A stretch of 64,000 nt of DNA, taken from positions 62,001 through 126,000 of the forward strand of contig JBIQMS010000003.1 in the NCBI GenBank assembly GCA_044463125.1, given 5' to 3'. The notes beneath the pieces are model-generated. The model did not search any database. It saw nothing but the letters and a program-made list of their open reading frames with translations, and was not told the DNA's origin. Of this stretch, positions 24,687 to 32,144 are shown piece by piece; the first letter of the stretch is position 1; each line of letters begins with the position of its first letter. Made by a program: the position numbers and the translations under genes. The DNA is from CAYMZZ01 sp044463125 (GTDB taxonomy: Bacteria > Bacteroidota > Bacteroidia > Chitinophagales > Chitinophagaceae).

Positions 24687-25340
24687 ATGAGAAAATGGAT
24701 TTTTCAGTTGGCCTGGCCAATCATGTTGGCACCAATGGTTTACTTATGGTTTCGCTGGTCGGGGCTGCCTGATCAGATTCCGGTACATTATGGTGCGAGT
24801 GGGGAAGCCGACCGCATCGGAGCCAAATCGGAGCTGTTGGTTGCCGTGGGGGTGCTCACGGCCGTCAATATAGCTATGTTCCTGATCCTGCCCCGAATCT
24901 ATAAGATTGATCCGCGCAAAACGGCCGCTGATAACAAAAGCCGCCTAAAGGGAATAGCTTTCGCGGTGAGCCTGCTAGTTTCACTCATCGCTTTTATTAT
25001 CGTGGATAGTGCCGGCAAAACCACCCTGAAATTTCAGTATAAATGGATTTTTGCCGCCCTGGGCGTGTTTTGGTGTGTACTGGGTAACTATATGTATAAT
25101 ATAAAGCCCAACTATTTCGCCGGCCTTCGCCTTCCCTGGACATTGAATAATGAAGAGAACTGGCGGCTCACGCATCGCCTGGCAGGCAAACTGTGGTTTG
25201 GTACCGGCATACTGCTACTGATCCTGGCCTTCCTGCTCCCCGCATCCTGGCTGGTATTTGTGTTTATGGGGATGGTTTTTATTACTATAATAGTGCCGGT
25301 GGTTTATTCGTATAAAATGTATGCGGAACGTAGTACGTAA
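24687..25340 (+). CDS. SdpI-family membrane protein, C-terminus ending in repeat
   Basis: 217 residues with six hydrophobic segments, an N-terminal DUF1648 motif (WFRWSGLPDQIPVHYGASGE) and the SdpI signature (GLRLPWTLNNEENWRLTHRL). In Bacillus SdpI gives immunity to the SdpC toxin; in Bacteroidota the partner is unknown and no toxin gene is nearby. The last codons (CGT AGT ACG TAA) are part of the ACGTANN array, so the array supplies the final residues RST and the stop. Confidence 0.87.
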   Translation: MRKWIFQLAWPIMLAPMVYLWFRWSGLPDQIPVHYGASGEADRIGAKSELLVAVGVLTAVNIAMFLILPRIYKIDPRKTAADNKSRLKGIAFAVSLLVSLIAFIIVDSAGKTTLKFQYKWIFAALGVFWCVLGNYMYNIKPNYFAGLRLPWTLNNEENWRLTHRLAGKLWFGTGILLLILAFLLPASWLVFVFMGMVFITIIVPVVYSYKMYAERST

Positions 25341-25832
25341 TACGTAATACGTATTACGTACTACGTATTACATGGTTTTGTGGTTCCTTTTTCTTTAATT
25401 GGGGTTATAAATCGAAATTGTAGCAAGTTTATCTTCAGTTACAATCAACCAAATACGTACTACGTAATACGTATTACGTATTACGTAGTACGTAGTACGT
25501 GGTTTTGTGGTTCTTTTTTTTATTAAGTTATATAAATCGTAATTGTAGCAGGTTTAACCTCAGTTACAAACTCCTAAATACGTAATACGTAAAACGTACT
25601 ACGTATTACGTTTTATGTGATTTCGCGGCTCCTTCTTCTTTATTAAGGATCTTAAGAACCTTAGTCAAACCAAAGAACGTAATACGTACTACGTATTACG
25701 TATTACGTAATTCACAGCTCCTTCTTCTTTATTAAGGTAATTAAGTCGTAATTTTAGCGTCCTTGCCTGTATTTAAAACCACCTTATCCCAACCAAAAAC
25801 GTAATACGTACAACGTAATACGTAAAACGTAA
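25328..25832. repeat. Five ACGTANN arrays alternating with four related promoter-sized spacers
   Basis: Arrays at 25328-25371, 25453-25500, 25578-25615, 25677-25710 and 25799-25832 flank spacers of 61-88 bp. Spacers 1 and 2 are close relatives (both contain ggttttgtggttc and tgtagca-ggttta-like segments); 3 and 4 share CTCCTTCTTCTTTATTAAGG; 2 and 4 share the downstream cgtaatt-tagc segment. It is thus a four-copy tandem of a roughly 120-bp unit. Arrays contain self-palindromes such as TACGTAATACGTATTACGTA. The last array ends one base before the AcpH start. No gene lies in the 493 bp. Confidence 0.85.
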
Positions 25833-25833
25833 A

Positions 25834-26427
25834 ATGAACTTCCTCGCCCACGCCCGCTTATCTTTTTCCGATCCGGAGGTTCTGGTGGGGAATATGATCA
25901 GCGATTTTGTAAAGGGCCGGCGGCAATACGATTATCCCGCCGGCATTCAAAAAGGCATACGGCTGCATAGGGCCATCGATCAGTTTACAGATACACATCC
26001 GGTGAACCAGGAAGCCAAACTGCTTTTTCGCCCCGCTTACCGATTATATTCCGGCGCCATGGTGGACGTGGTATATGACCATTTTCTGGCAACAGATGAG
26101 GATGAATTCGACGAGGAATCGCTCCGGCACTTTGCCGGAGAAGTGTATGCGGTGTTGAGAGCCAATGAAAAATGGTTTCCGGAACGGTTTGCCCGTATGT
26201 TTCCTTATATGCAGTCGCAGGACTGGCTCAGCAATTACCGCAACCTTCATGGTACGCATCAGAGCCTCGAAGGTCTGGTGCGCCGGTCGGCCTATATGGA
26301 GCAGAGCAGGGATGCTGTTAGGATCCTCGATTTGCATTACCATGCTTTGCGGGAATATTATCGCCAATTCTGGGCCGAGGCGAGAGAATATGCCCTTACG
26401 CAATACCAATTAATGCAGTCGCCCTGA
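25834..26427 (+). CDS. AcpH-like acyl carrier protein phosphodiesterase
   Basis: 197 residues of the ACP phosphodiesterase family, which removes the 4'-phosphopantetheine arm from ACP. The start MNFLAHARLSFSDPEVLVGN and GNMISDFVKGRRQ are typical, with further conserved HRAIDQFTDTHP and VYDHFLA histidine/aspartate motifs for metal binding. The ATG follows the last repeat word by one base, so leader and ribosome binding site must lie within array DNA. Confidence 0.9.
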   Translation: MNFLAHARLSFSDPEVLVGNMISDFVKGRRQYDYPAGIQKGIRLHRAIDQFTDTHPVNQEAKLLFRPAYRLYSGAMVDVVYDHFLATDEDEFDEESLRHFAGEVYAVLRANEKWFPERFARMFPYMQSQDWLSNYRNLHGTHQSLEGLVRRSAYMEQSRDAVRILDLHYHALREYYRQFWAEAREYALTQYQLMQSP

Positions 26428-26476
26428 CCGTGAACCTCCAATATTGTCACTATTATAGGGGTATTTAAAGGAAAGG

Positions 26477-26510
26477 TTGTCTTCAATTCCATACATATAC
26501 GGTATTTTTG
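26477..26510 (+). promoter_or_regulatory. Candidate promoter of the DUF2911 gene
   Basis: TTG at 26477-26479 and TATTTTTG at 26503-26510 resemble the Bacteroidota -33 and -7 boxes, but the spacing of 23 bp is a little long. About 97 bases of leader would precede the ATG at 26608. The leader holds no evident hairpin or attenuator. Confidence 0.35.
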
Positions 26511-26607
26511 TTGGCGACAACCGTCGGCCATAGCAAGGCTATGCCCTGAAAATTCACCGGCAATAGACCGCATTACCGGCCCTACACGATAATAACCTAA
26601 TGACCTT

Positions 26608-27249
26608 ATGCACTTAACCAGATTGACCGGAATTGCCCTGGTAATGGCGGGCATACTATCCTGCAACACGCAATCCGAAACCAAACCTGCAGAACTAAAA
26701 GACTCCATGGATGCGGTTTTGCCCGATACGCCACGGGTGGAGAATAATCCTTACTACGAAGTGACGGACCGGTCGCCGATGGACATGGTCTATTATCCGC
26801 TCGAATATCCCAAGCTTAAAATGGCCAATGGCAAAGTGGTAGCCAAACCCCTGATCCGGGTTATCTACAGCCGACCCCATCTTTCCCGTCGCCGCTTTGT
26901 GGACATTCTCAGTTACGACCGGCCCTGGCGCCTGGGTGCCAATGAGTCGACCGAAATTGAGTTTTTCCGCGATGTGCGCATCGATGGCAAATTGCTGCCG
27001 CAAGGCCGCTACATACTTTATTGCATACCCCGCGAAAACGAATGGACGATTGCCATTAACAACAATACCGATACCTGGGGATTGCAGCAGGATAGCACGC
27101 GGGATGTGCAAAGGATTGTAGTGCCGGTGAGCCATGAGAATCCCCGACTGGAATATTTCACCATTACTTTCGAAAAAAAGGAGGCCGGTGCCAACCTGGT
27201 GATGGCATGGGATGACGTGATTGCCAAACTGCCCATCGACTGGCAATAA
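26608..27249 (+). CDS. DUF2911 lipoprotein
   Basis: 213 residues with a lipoprotein signal peptide (ALVMAGILSCN; cysteine at the lipobox) and a DUF2911 domain: RPHLSRRRFVDILSYDRPWR, LGANESTEIEFFRDVRIDGK, LPQGRYILYCIPRENEWTIA. DUF2911 proteins are common in Bacteroidota and have no known function. It is followed closely by asnB (21-base gap), possibly co-transcribed though unrelated in role. Confidence 0.87.
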   Translation: MHLTRLTGIALVMAGILSCNTQSETKPAELKDSMDAVLPDTPRVENNPYYEVTDRSPMDMVYYPLEYPKLKMANGKVVAKPLIRVIYSRPHLSRRRFVDILSYDRPWRLGANESTEIEFFRDVRIDGKLLPQGRYILYCIPRENEWTIAINNNTDTWGLQQDSTRDVQRIVVPVSHENPRLEYFTITFEKKEAGANLVMAWDDVIAKLPIDWQ

Positions 27250-27270
27250 GCCGGTTTTCTTCTATACATT

Positions 27271-29142
27271 ATGTGCGGAATAGCCGGAATTATACAAACC
27301 AGCCCGCGATTTGGTGTGGTACACCTCCACCGTATGACGGATGCTCTGGCACACAGGGGACCTGATGGGGAAGGGTATTGGTGCAGAAGCGATCAGCAGG
27401 TGATGCTTGGCCACCGAAGGCTGGCGGTAATTGACCGGAGCGAAGCTGCGGCCCAGCCTATGCATTTCCCGGCAATGTCGTCCGAAACATCAGACCCCCA
27501 GTACAGCATCGTTCACAACGGAGAAATTTACAATTATGTGGAATTGCGCAAACAGCTCAGCAATGAGGGGTATCGCTTTCATACCGCATCGGATACAGAA
27601 GTGATCCTGGCGGCCTACGATTACTGGCAGGAGGAATGCGTGGAGTATTTCGATGGCATGTTCGCCTTCGCCATCTGGGATCACCAGCGCGAAGAATTAT
27701 TCGCGGCCCGCGATCGCTTTGGCGAAAAGCCATTCTATTTTTCGCGCGACCAGAACCGATTTCTTTTCGCATCGGAGATGAAAGCGCTTTGGGCAGCCGG
27801 CATTCAGCGCGATGTGAACCTACGGATGCTGTTCAATTACATCACCATTGGTTATACCGATAATCCATCCAGGCCCGGCGAAACTTTTTTTAACGGCATT
27901 GAAAAGCTGCCAGCCGCCAGCCGTCTTTTTTACGACTTGCGCACGCAGGAGCTGGAGATAGAACGCTACTGGGATATCGACACCGATGAGCAGGATACAA
28001 GAATTACTGTGGCCGCAGCACAGGAAAAGTTTGGCGCCCTCCTATCGGCGTCGGTGAAGCGCAGGCTGCGCAGCGATGTGTCGGTGGGCTCATCGCTCAG
28101 TGGCGGACTCGACAGTTCCAGTATCGCCGCCATGGTGCATCAATATGTGAAGGATCCCCAGGAATTCAACAGCTTTACCGCGCATTTCCCCGGCTATGAA
28201 AAAGATGAATCAGCCATTGCGGCAAAAGTTGCTGAGCAGTTTCATTTCAGGCATCATCTGGTTACCGTTTCCGGTACCCATTTGGCCGATGAATGGCGGC
28301 GAATGGCCCGGGCGCAGGAAGAGCCGGTGGGTTCATCCAGTGCTTTTGCCCAGTTCAAAACCATGGAAGCGGCGGCTATGCAGGGAACCACGGTTTTACT
28401 TGACGGGCAGGGTGCTGATGAAATACTGGCCGGTTATGGCAAATACTACAAATGGTACTGGCAGGAACTATTTCAGAAAAGAAAACTGCTTAAAAGCGGT
28501 GAGATCAGGAAAGCACGTGAATTGGGTGTAACGGAAACTTTTGGCTTCCGAAATATCGCGGCCGCCCTGTTTCCCGAGCTGGCTGCGGTTATTCTGGAAC
28601 GACAATACCTGGTGAATGCCCTGCGCCAGGAGCATCTGCATCCTGAATTCGTGAAAAAACAGAGCCGGATGGGGTATTATGCCGGGCCGGAGATCCGCAA
28701 TTTAAATGGGCAACTTTATTTCAATACCTGTGTGCACGGGCTGGAGGAATTACTTCGTTATGCCGACCGCAATGCCATGCACCATAGCCGCGAACTTCGC
28801 CTGCCCTTCCTCGATCATAAGCTGGTGGAATTTATTTTCAGCCTTCCGGCCTCCTTCAAAATCCGCGATGGCTGGACCAAATGGTTGCTAAGGAATACGA
28901 TGGAACAAAAACTGCCAAAGGAGATTGTTTGGCGAAAAGATAAAATAGGCTTTGAACCACCACAGAAACAATGGATGCAGGATGCGGGTATGCGCGAACT
29001 GCAACAGGCGGCTCGCCAGGAACTGGTGAATAGAAAGATACTTTTACCTACAGCGCTTGAAATAAAAGAAACCGCCAGCGATGCTTATGAAGCCAAAGCA
29101 TTCGACTGGCGGTATCTGGCAGCGGGTGAGCTGTTTCTGTAA
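27271..29142 (+). CDS. asnB: Glutamine-hydrolysing asparagine synthetase B
   Basis: 623 residues. The class II glutaminase starts with MCGIAGIIQ (Cys2 nucleophile) and has AHRGPDGEGYW and IVHNGEIYNYVELRKQL; the synthetase domain has the ATP-pyrophosphatase loop VGSSLSGGLDSSSIAAMV. It makes asparagine from aspartate, ATP and glutamine. Full-length; the nearby PepSY-like gene is convergent with only 14 bases between the stops. Confidence 0.95.
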   Translation: MCGIAGIIQTSPRFGVVHLHRMTDALAHRGPDGEGYWCRSDQQVMLGHRRLAVIDRSEAAAQPMHFPAMSSETSDPQYSIVHNGEIYNYVELRKQLSNEGYRFHTASDTEVILAAYDYWQEECVEYFDGMFAFAIWDHQREELFAARDRFGEKPFYFSRDQNRFLFASEMKALWAAGIQRDVNLRMLFNYITIGYTDNPSRPGETFFNGIEKLPAASRLFYDLRTQELEIERYWDIDTDEQDTRITVAAAQEKFGALLSASVKRRLRSDVSVGSSLSGGLDSSSIAAMVHQYVKDPQEFNSFTAHFPGYEKDESAIAAKVAEQFHFRHHLVTVSGTHLADEWRRMARAQEEPVGSSSAFAQFKTMEAAAMQGTTVLLDGQGADEILAGYGKYYKWYWQELFQKRKLLKSGEIRKARELGVTETFGFRNIAAALFPELAAVILERQYLVNALRQEHLHPEFVKKQSRMGYYAGPEIRNLNGQLYFNTCVHGLEELLRYADRNAMHHSRELRLPFLDHKLVEFIFSLPASFKIRDGWTKWLLRNTMEQKLPKEIVWRKDKIGFEPPQKQWMQDAGMRELQQAARQELVNRKILLPTALEIKETASDAYEAKAFDWRYLAAGELFL

Positions 29143-29156
29143 ACAGCATTTCCGCA

Positions 29157-29603
29157 TTAATTGTCGGCACGATTGAATTTGGCAGTCTGCTCCAGGTTGC
29201 CGTACGCATCGGATTTCACCGTGTACCAATGTTCCTTGTCTTTCAGGTTGATCACAAAACTGACTTCTGAATCGGAAGTGGTTTCGGTAACGCCATGAAT
29301 GATTTTGCCGCGGTATTTGCTTTTGAGTTTGGCTACGATATGGGGCAGCAATTGATCTTCTCCATAGTAGCGAATGGTTTTCAGAAGCGTACCATCGTCG
29401 CTGTACTGTGCACGCACCTGCACTTCGGCCACACGGAAATTGGCCTGATAATAATCACTATACTCATGCCAGGTGATATCAGTGGCGGCTTTGAATGTTT
29501 CTTTAAAGGCTTTCAGAATTCTTTCGGTTACTTCTGCCGGTGGCGTACTGGCCTGGGCGGCAAAGCCAAATGCGATGGCTGCGATGAGGAATAACTTTTT
29601 CAT
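29157..29603 (-). CDS. Secreted PepSY-like protein, copy 3
   Basis: 148 residues from ATG 29603: signal peptide KKLFLIAAIAFGFAAQAS, then FKAATDITWHEYSDYYQANF, VRAQYSDDGTLLKTIRYYGE and VSFVINLKDKEHWYTVKSDA, the same strand order as the copies at 23018 and 23703 but more diverged. Frames further upstream (to 29696) add unrelated residues and I reject them. It is convergent with asnB. Confidence 0.75.
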   Translation of the reverse strand: MKKLFLIAAIAFGFAAQASTPPAEVTERILKAFKETFKAATDITWHEYSDYYQANFRVAEVQVRAQYSDDGTLLKTIRYYGEDQLLPHIVAKLKSKYRGKIIHGVTETTSDSEVSFVINLKDKEHWYTVKSDAYGNLEQTAKFNRADN

Positions 29604-29868
29604 GGCAAAAAATTTAGAATAATGAATAGGTTTTTCGGTTGTTTCTTCCACTAAAGTAGACCCCTGCGGCAGGCGGCACAAGCGATTATCCATCACCGGT
29701 TTTCAGCGAGAACCAAGTCCTGTTTCATAAAAAAACCTAAAATTTCCTGAACCATTCAATTGAGTACCTGAAACCATTTTCTGCCTTCGTGAACCATGAG
29801 CACAATACCGAAGCAGAAAGCGGTCAATAAAATGTTAAAGGAAGCGTGGCAGGGATGAGCGGCATTTG

Positions 29869-30000
29869 AGTTATAAGTTTTAAGTTATAAGTTTTAGGTT
29901 GAGAGTGGAAAGTGAGTTGAACAGAGTAGGTCGTAAAAGTTCCTTAATACCTGCAATTCAAAACTTAGAACTTACAACTTACAACTTACTACTTTCAACA
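29869..30000. repeat. Inverted AGTTNTA heptamer arrays before metB
   Basis: Left arm about 29869-29912 (AGTTATA, AGTTTTA words), right arm about 29959-30000 with complementary words (ACTTACA, ACTTAGA). The arms match less well than at other loci. They lie 28 bases before the metB start. The rest of the 424-bp gap (29604-29868) is unremarkable; I see no riboswitch or gene there. Confidence 0.7.
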
Positions 30001-30027
30001 ACCTATCTTTGCCACAATTCAATCACT

Positions 30028-31185
30028 ATGTCTTTCAACAATCAATACAAACCCGCCACCCGTTTCATACATGCCGGTGCGGAGCCCGATCCTTCTACAG
30101 GCGCCATTATGACGCCCATATTCCAGACCTCTACCTATGTGCAGGAAGCGCCCGGAGTGAATAAGGGATTTGAATATGCCCGCAGCCAGAACCCCACCCG
30201 CCTGGCCCTCGAGAATGCTCTGGCTATTATTGAAAACGGTAAATACGGTCTGGCGTTTAGCAGTGGAGTGGCCGCTACCGACGCGGTAATAAAACTGTTG
30301 AAACCCGGAGATCAGGTAATTGCTGCTAACGACATGTATGGCGGCACTTACCGGCTGTTTAGTAAAGTGTTTGAGAAATTCGGCATTCTGTTTACCTACG
30401 TGGATACTACCGATCCCTCCAATATTGAAGCGGCCATTAGCCCGGCCACCAAACTGATCTGGTTGGAAACTCCAACCAATCCACTGATGAATATCACCGA
30501 TATCTCCGCTGTGGCGACGATCGCCAAAAAGGCCGGCGCCTGGCTATGCGTGGATAATACCTTCGCCTCACCCTATCTGCAAAACCCGCTTGACCAGGGT
30601 GCCGACATAGTGATGCATTCCAGCACCAAGTACCTGGGTGGACATAGTGATGTAATTCAGGGCGCTTTGATTATGAACGACAGCAGCCTTCGTGAACAAC
30701 TTTACTTCATTCAAAAAAGTTGTGGTGCCGTTCCCGGTCCCATGGATTGCTTCCTGGTATTGCGCGGCATTAAAACCCTGCACGTGCGTATGCGCCAGCA
30801 TTGTGAAAATGGAGAGAAGATTGCCAACTGGCTGCGCCAGCACGACCGGGTTGCCCGCGTGTACTGGCCCGGCTTCAGTGATAATAAAGGCTATGAAGTA
30901 GCCCGCCGGCAAATGCGCGGTTTTGGTGGCATGATTTCATTTGAGCTAAAAGATGATAGCCCGGAAAATGTGAAGCGTGTGTTGTCGTCAACAACCCTAT
31001 TCTCTCTGGCCGAAAGCCTGGGAGGTGTGGAATCGCTGATCAATCACCCGGCATCCATGACCCATGCCTCCATTCCCCGCGAAGAACGCATCAAAAACGG
31101 CCTCAGCGACGGACTAATCCGACTGAGTGTGGGCATTGAAGATGCGGAGGATTTGATAGCTGATTTGGAGAAAGCAATTTCTTAA
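30028..31185 (+). CDS. metB: Cystathionine gamma-synthase-type PLP enzyme
   Basis: 385 residues of the Cys/Met PLP family: the start ATRFIHAGAEPDPSTGAIMT, FEYARSQNPTRLALENALA, ETPTNPLMNITDI, the PLP lysine in MHSSTKYLGGHSDV (about residue 201) and the end LIRLSVGIEDAEDLIADLEK. It would condense O-succinyl- or O-acetylhomoserine with cysteine, or act as a gamma-lyase; these activities are not separable by eye. The ATG at 30028 matches the family start; the open frame upstream is repeat sequence. The stop is one base before a repeat arm. Confidence 0.92.
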   Translation: MSFNNQYKPATRFIHAGAEPDPSTGAIMTPIFQTSTYVQEAPGVNKGFEYARSQNPTRLALENALAIIENGKYGLAFSSGVAATDAVIKLLKPGDQVIAANDMYGGTYRLFSKVFEKFGILFTYVDTTDPSNIEAAISPATKLIWLETPTNPLMNITDISAVATIAKKAGAWLCVDNTFASPYLQNPLDQGADIVMHSSTKYLGGHSDVIQGALIMNDSSLREQLYFIQKSCGAVPGPMDCFLVLRGIKTLHVRMRQHCENGEKIANWLRQHDRVARVYWPGFSDNKGYEVARRQMRGFGGMISFELKDDSPENVKRVLSSTTLFSLAESLGGVESLINHPASMTHASIPREERIKNGLSDGLIRLSVGIEDAEDLIADLEKAIS

Positions 31186-31294
31186 GTTTAAAGTTTAGAG
31201 TTTAAGGTTTAAAGCGCCTATAAAACATTTAAACCTTAAACTCTAAACCCTAAACCAAACGTAATACGTAAAACGTATTACGTACTACGTTCTA
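31186..31294. repeat. GTTTANN inverted pair plus ACGTANN array between convergent genes
   Basis: Left arm 31186-31213 and right arm 31229-31256 (GTTTANN words, 28 bp, about three mismatches), then an ACGTANN array at 31259-31294 that runs into the TAG stop of the response regulator gene. The pair of words B and A in one place is as at 8139-8268. Probably a bidirectional terminator between metB and the regulator. Confidence 0.78.
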
Positions 31295-31924
31295 CTTCTT
31301 CCCCCCATACAATTCCGCCAGCTTCATCAACTCTGCAATGGATTTCACATGTAGTTTTTCAAAAAGCCTGGCTTTGTGAGTGGCGGCGGTGGATATGCCT
31401 ATACCCAGAATTTCGGCGATGGTGGTGATAGAGTGTTCGGCCATTAGCAGGGTGGCCACTTCAAATTCGCGAGAGCTGAGGGTTTCGAAGGGGTTTTCAG
31501 TTTTCTTTTGTCCCAAGTCGCCTGCTATCTGCTCTATTACTTCCTGGCTCAGGTAAGTGCGACCCTTCAATACCGTTTCTATCGCCTGCCGCAAGTCAGA
31601 AAGCCCGGTACTTTTGGAAACAAAACCCGACGCGCCTGCCTTTATGAAACGTCGGGCATAAATGGATTCCTGGCCCATGCTGTAAACCAGCACCCGGCTG
31701 TTGGCAGCAGTTTTACGAATAAATTCTGTGAGCCGGATACTATCCGATTCAGGAAGGTGAATATCGAGTATCGTCAGATCATAGGCCTGTTCCTTCAATA
31801 ATTTCATCGCTTCCTCCTCTTTACCCGCCTCATCAACCTGGCAGGAGGGATAAAACTCCTTCAAAACCAGCTTTAATCCATTGCGAACAATCTCATGATC
31901 ATCTACCAGCAAAAATCTTTTCAT
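31292..31924 (-). CDS. NarL/FixJ-family response regulator
   Basis: 210 residues: receiver (FLLVDDHEIVRNGLKLVL, phosphoacceptor Asp in DLTILDIHLPESDS) and LuxR-type HTH (FETLSSREFEVATLLMAEHS, then ISTAATHKARLFEKLHVKSI). It starts 220 bp from the giant PAS kinase on the opposite strand, so the two are a divergent pair, and the kinase may be its partner (inference). A palindrome TGTAGCGATTTCGCTACA lies 32 bases upstream of its start. Its stop codon sits in the ACGTANN array. Confidence 0.92.
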   Translation of the reverse strand: MKRFLLVDDHEIVRNGLKLVLKEFYPSCQVDEAGKEEEAMKLLKEQAYDLTILDIHLPESDSIRLTEFIRKTAANSRVLVYSMGQESIYARRFIKAGASGFVSKSTGLSDLRQAIETVLKGRTYLSQEVIEQIAGDLGQKKTENPFETLSSREFEVATLLMAEHSITTIAEILGIGISTAATHKARLFEKLHVKSIAELMKLAELYGGKK

Positions 31925-31955
31925 ATGGAAGCTCAACTTTTAGGGGGACTTGCAA

Positions 31956-31973
31956 TGTAGCGATTTCGCTACA
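31956..31973. promoter_or_regulatory. 18-bp palindrome TGTAG-N8-CTACA, site 1
   Basis: TGTAGCGATTTCGCTACA has 8-bp complementary arms. It lies between the response regulator gene (-) and the giant kinase (+), 32 bases before the regulator start. Two sites of the same 18-bp form occur at 59533-59550 and 60067-60084. Candidate operator for a NarL-type regulator; the binding protein is unknown. Confidence 0.55.
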
Positions 31974-32144
31974 CGAAAATAGCCGGGTTGTTGACAAATA
32001 AGTTATTTGCACCATTCTTATCTTGCTGACCCAATATTAAAACCCGGAGCGTATCAGATGGCGAAGATACAGCTCTAAAATTATGACAATCAACTTTAAT
32101 AGGTTAAATTAGAACTGGCAGGTTTACCAACGACTTAATGCTGC

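Noticed and set aside
25328..25832. Alternation of repeat and spacer looks like a CRISPR array
   Set aside because: The repeats vary in word order and length, the spacers are related to each other rather than unique, there is no cas gene in the window, and the block ends directly at a start codon.
29604..29868. SAM riboswitch upstream of metB
   Set aside because: I could not find a conserved riboswitch core or a pairing pattern in this stretch; only unremarkable DNA and the repeat arms are visible.
29899..30027. N-terminal extension of MetB
   Set aside because: The frame is open through the AGTTNTA array by chance; family sequence starts at ATG 30028.
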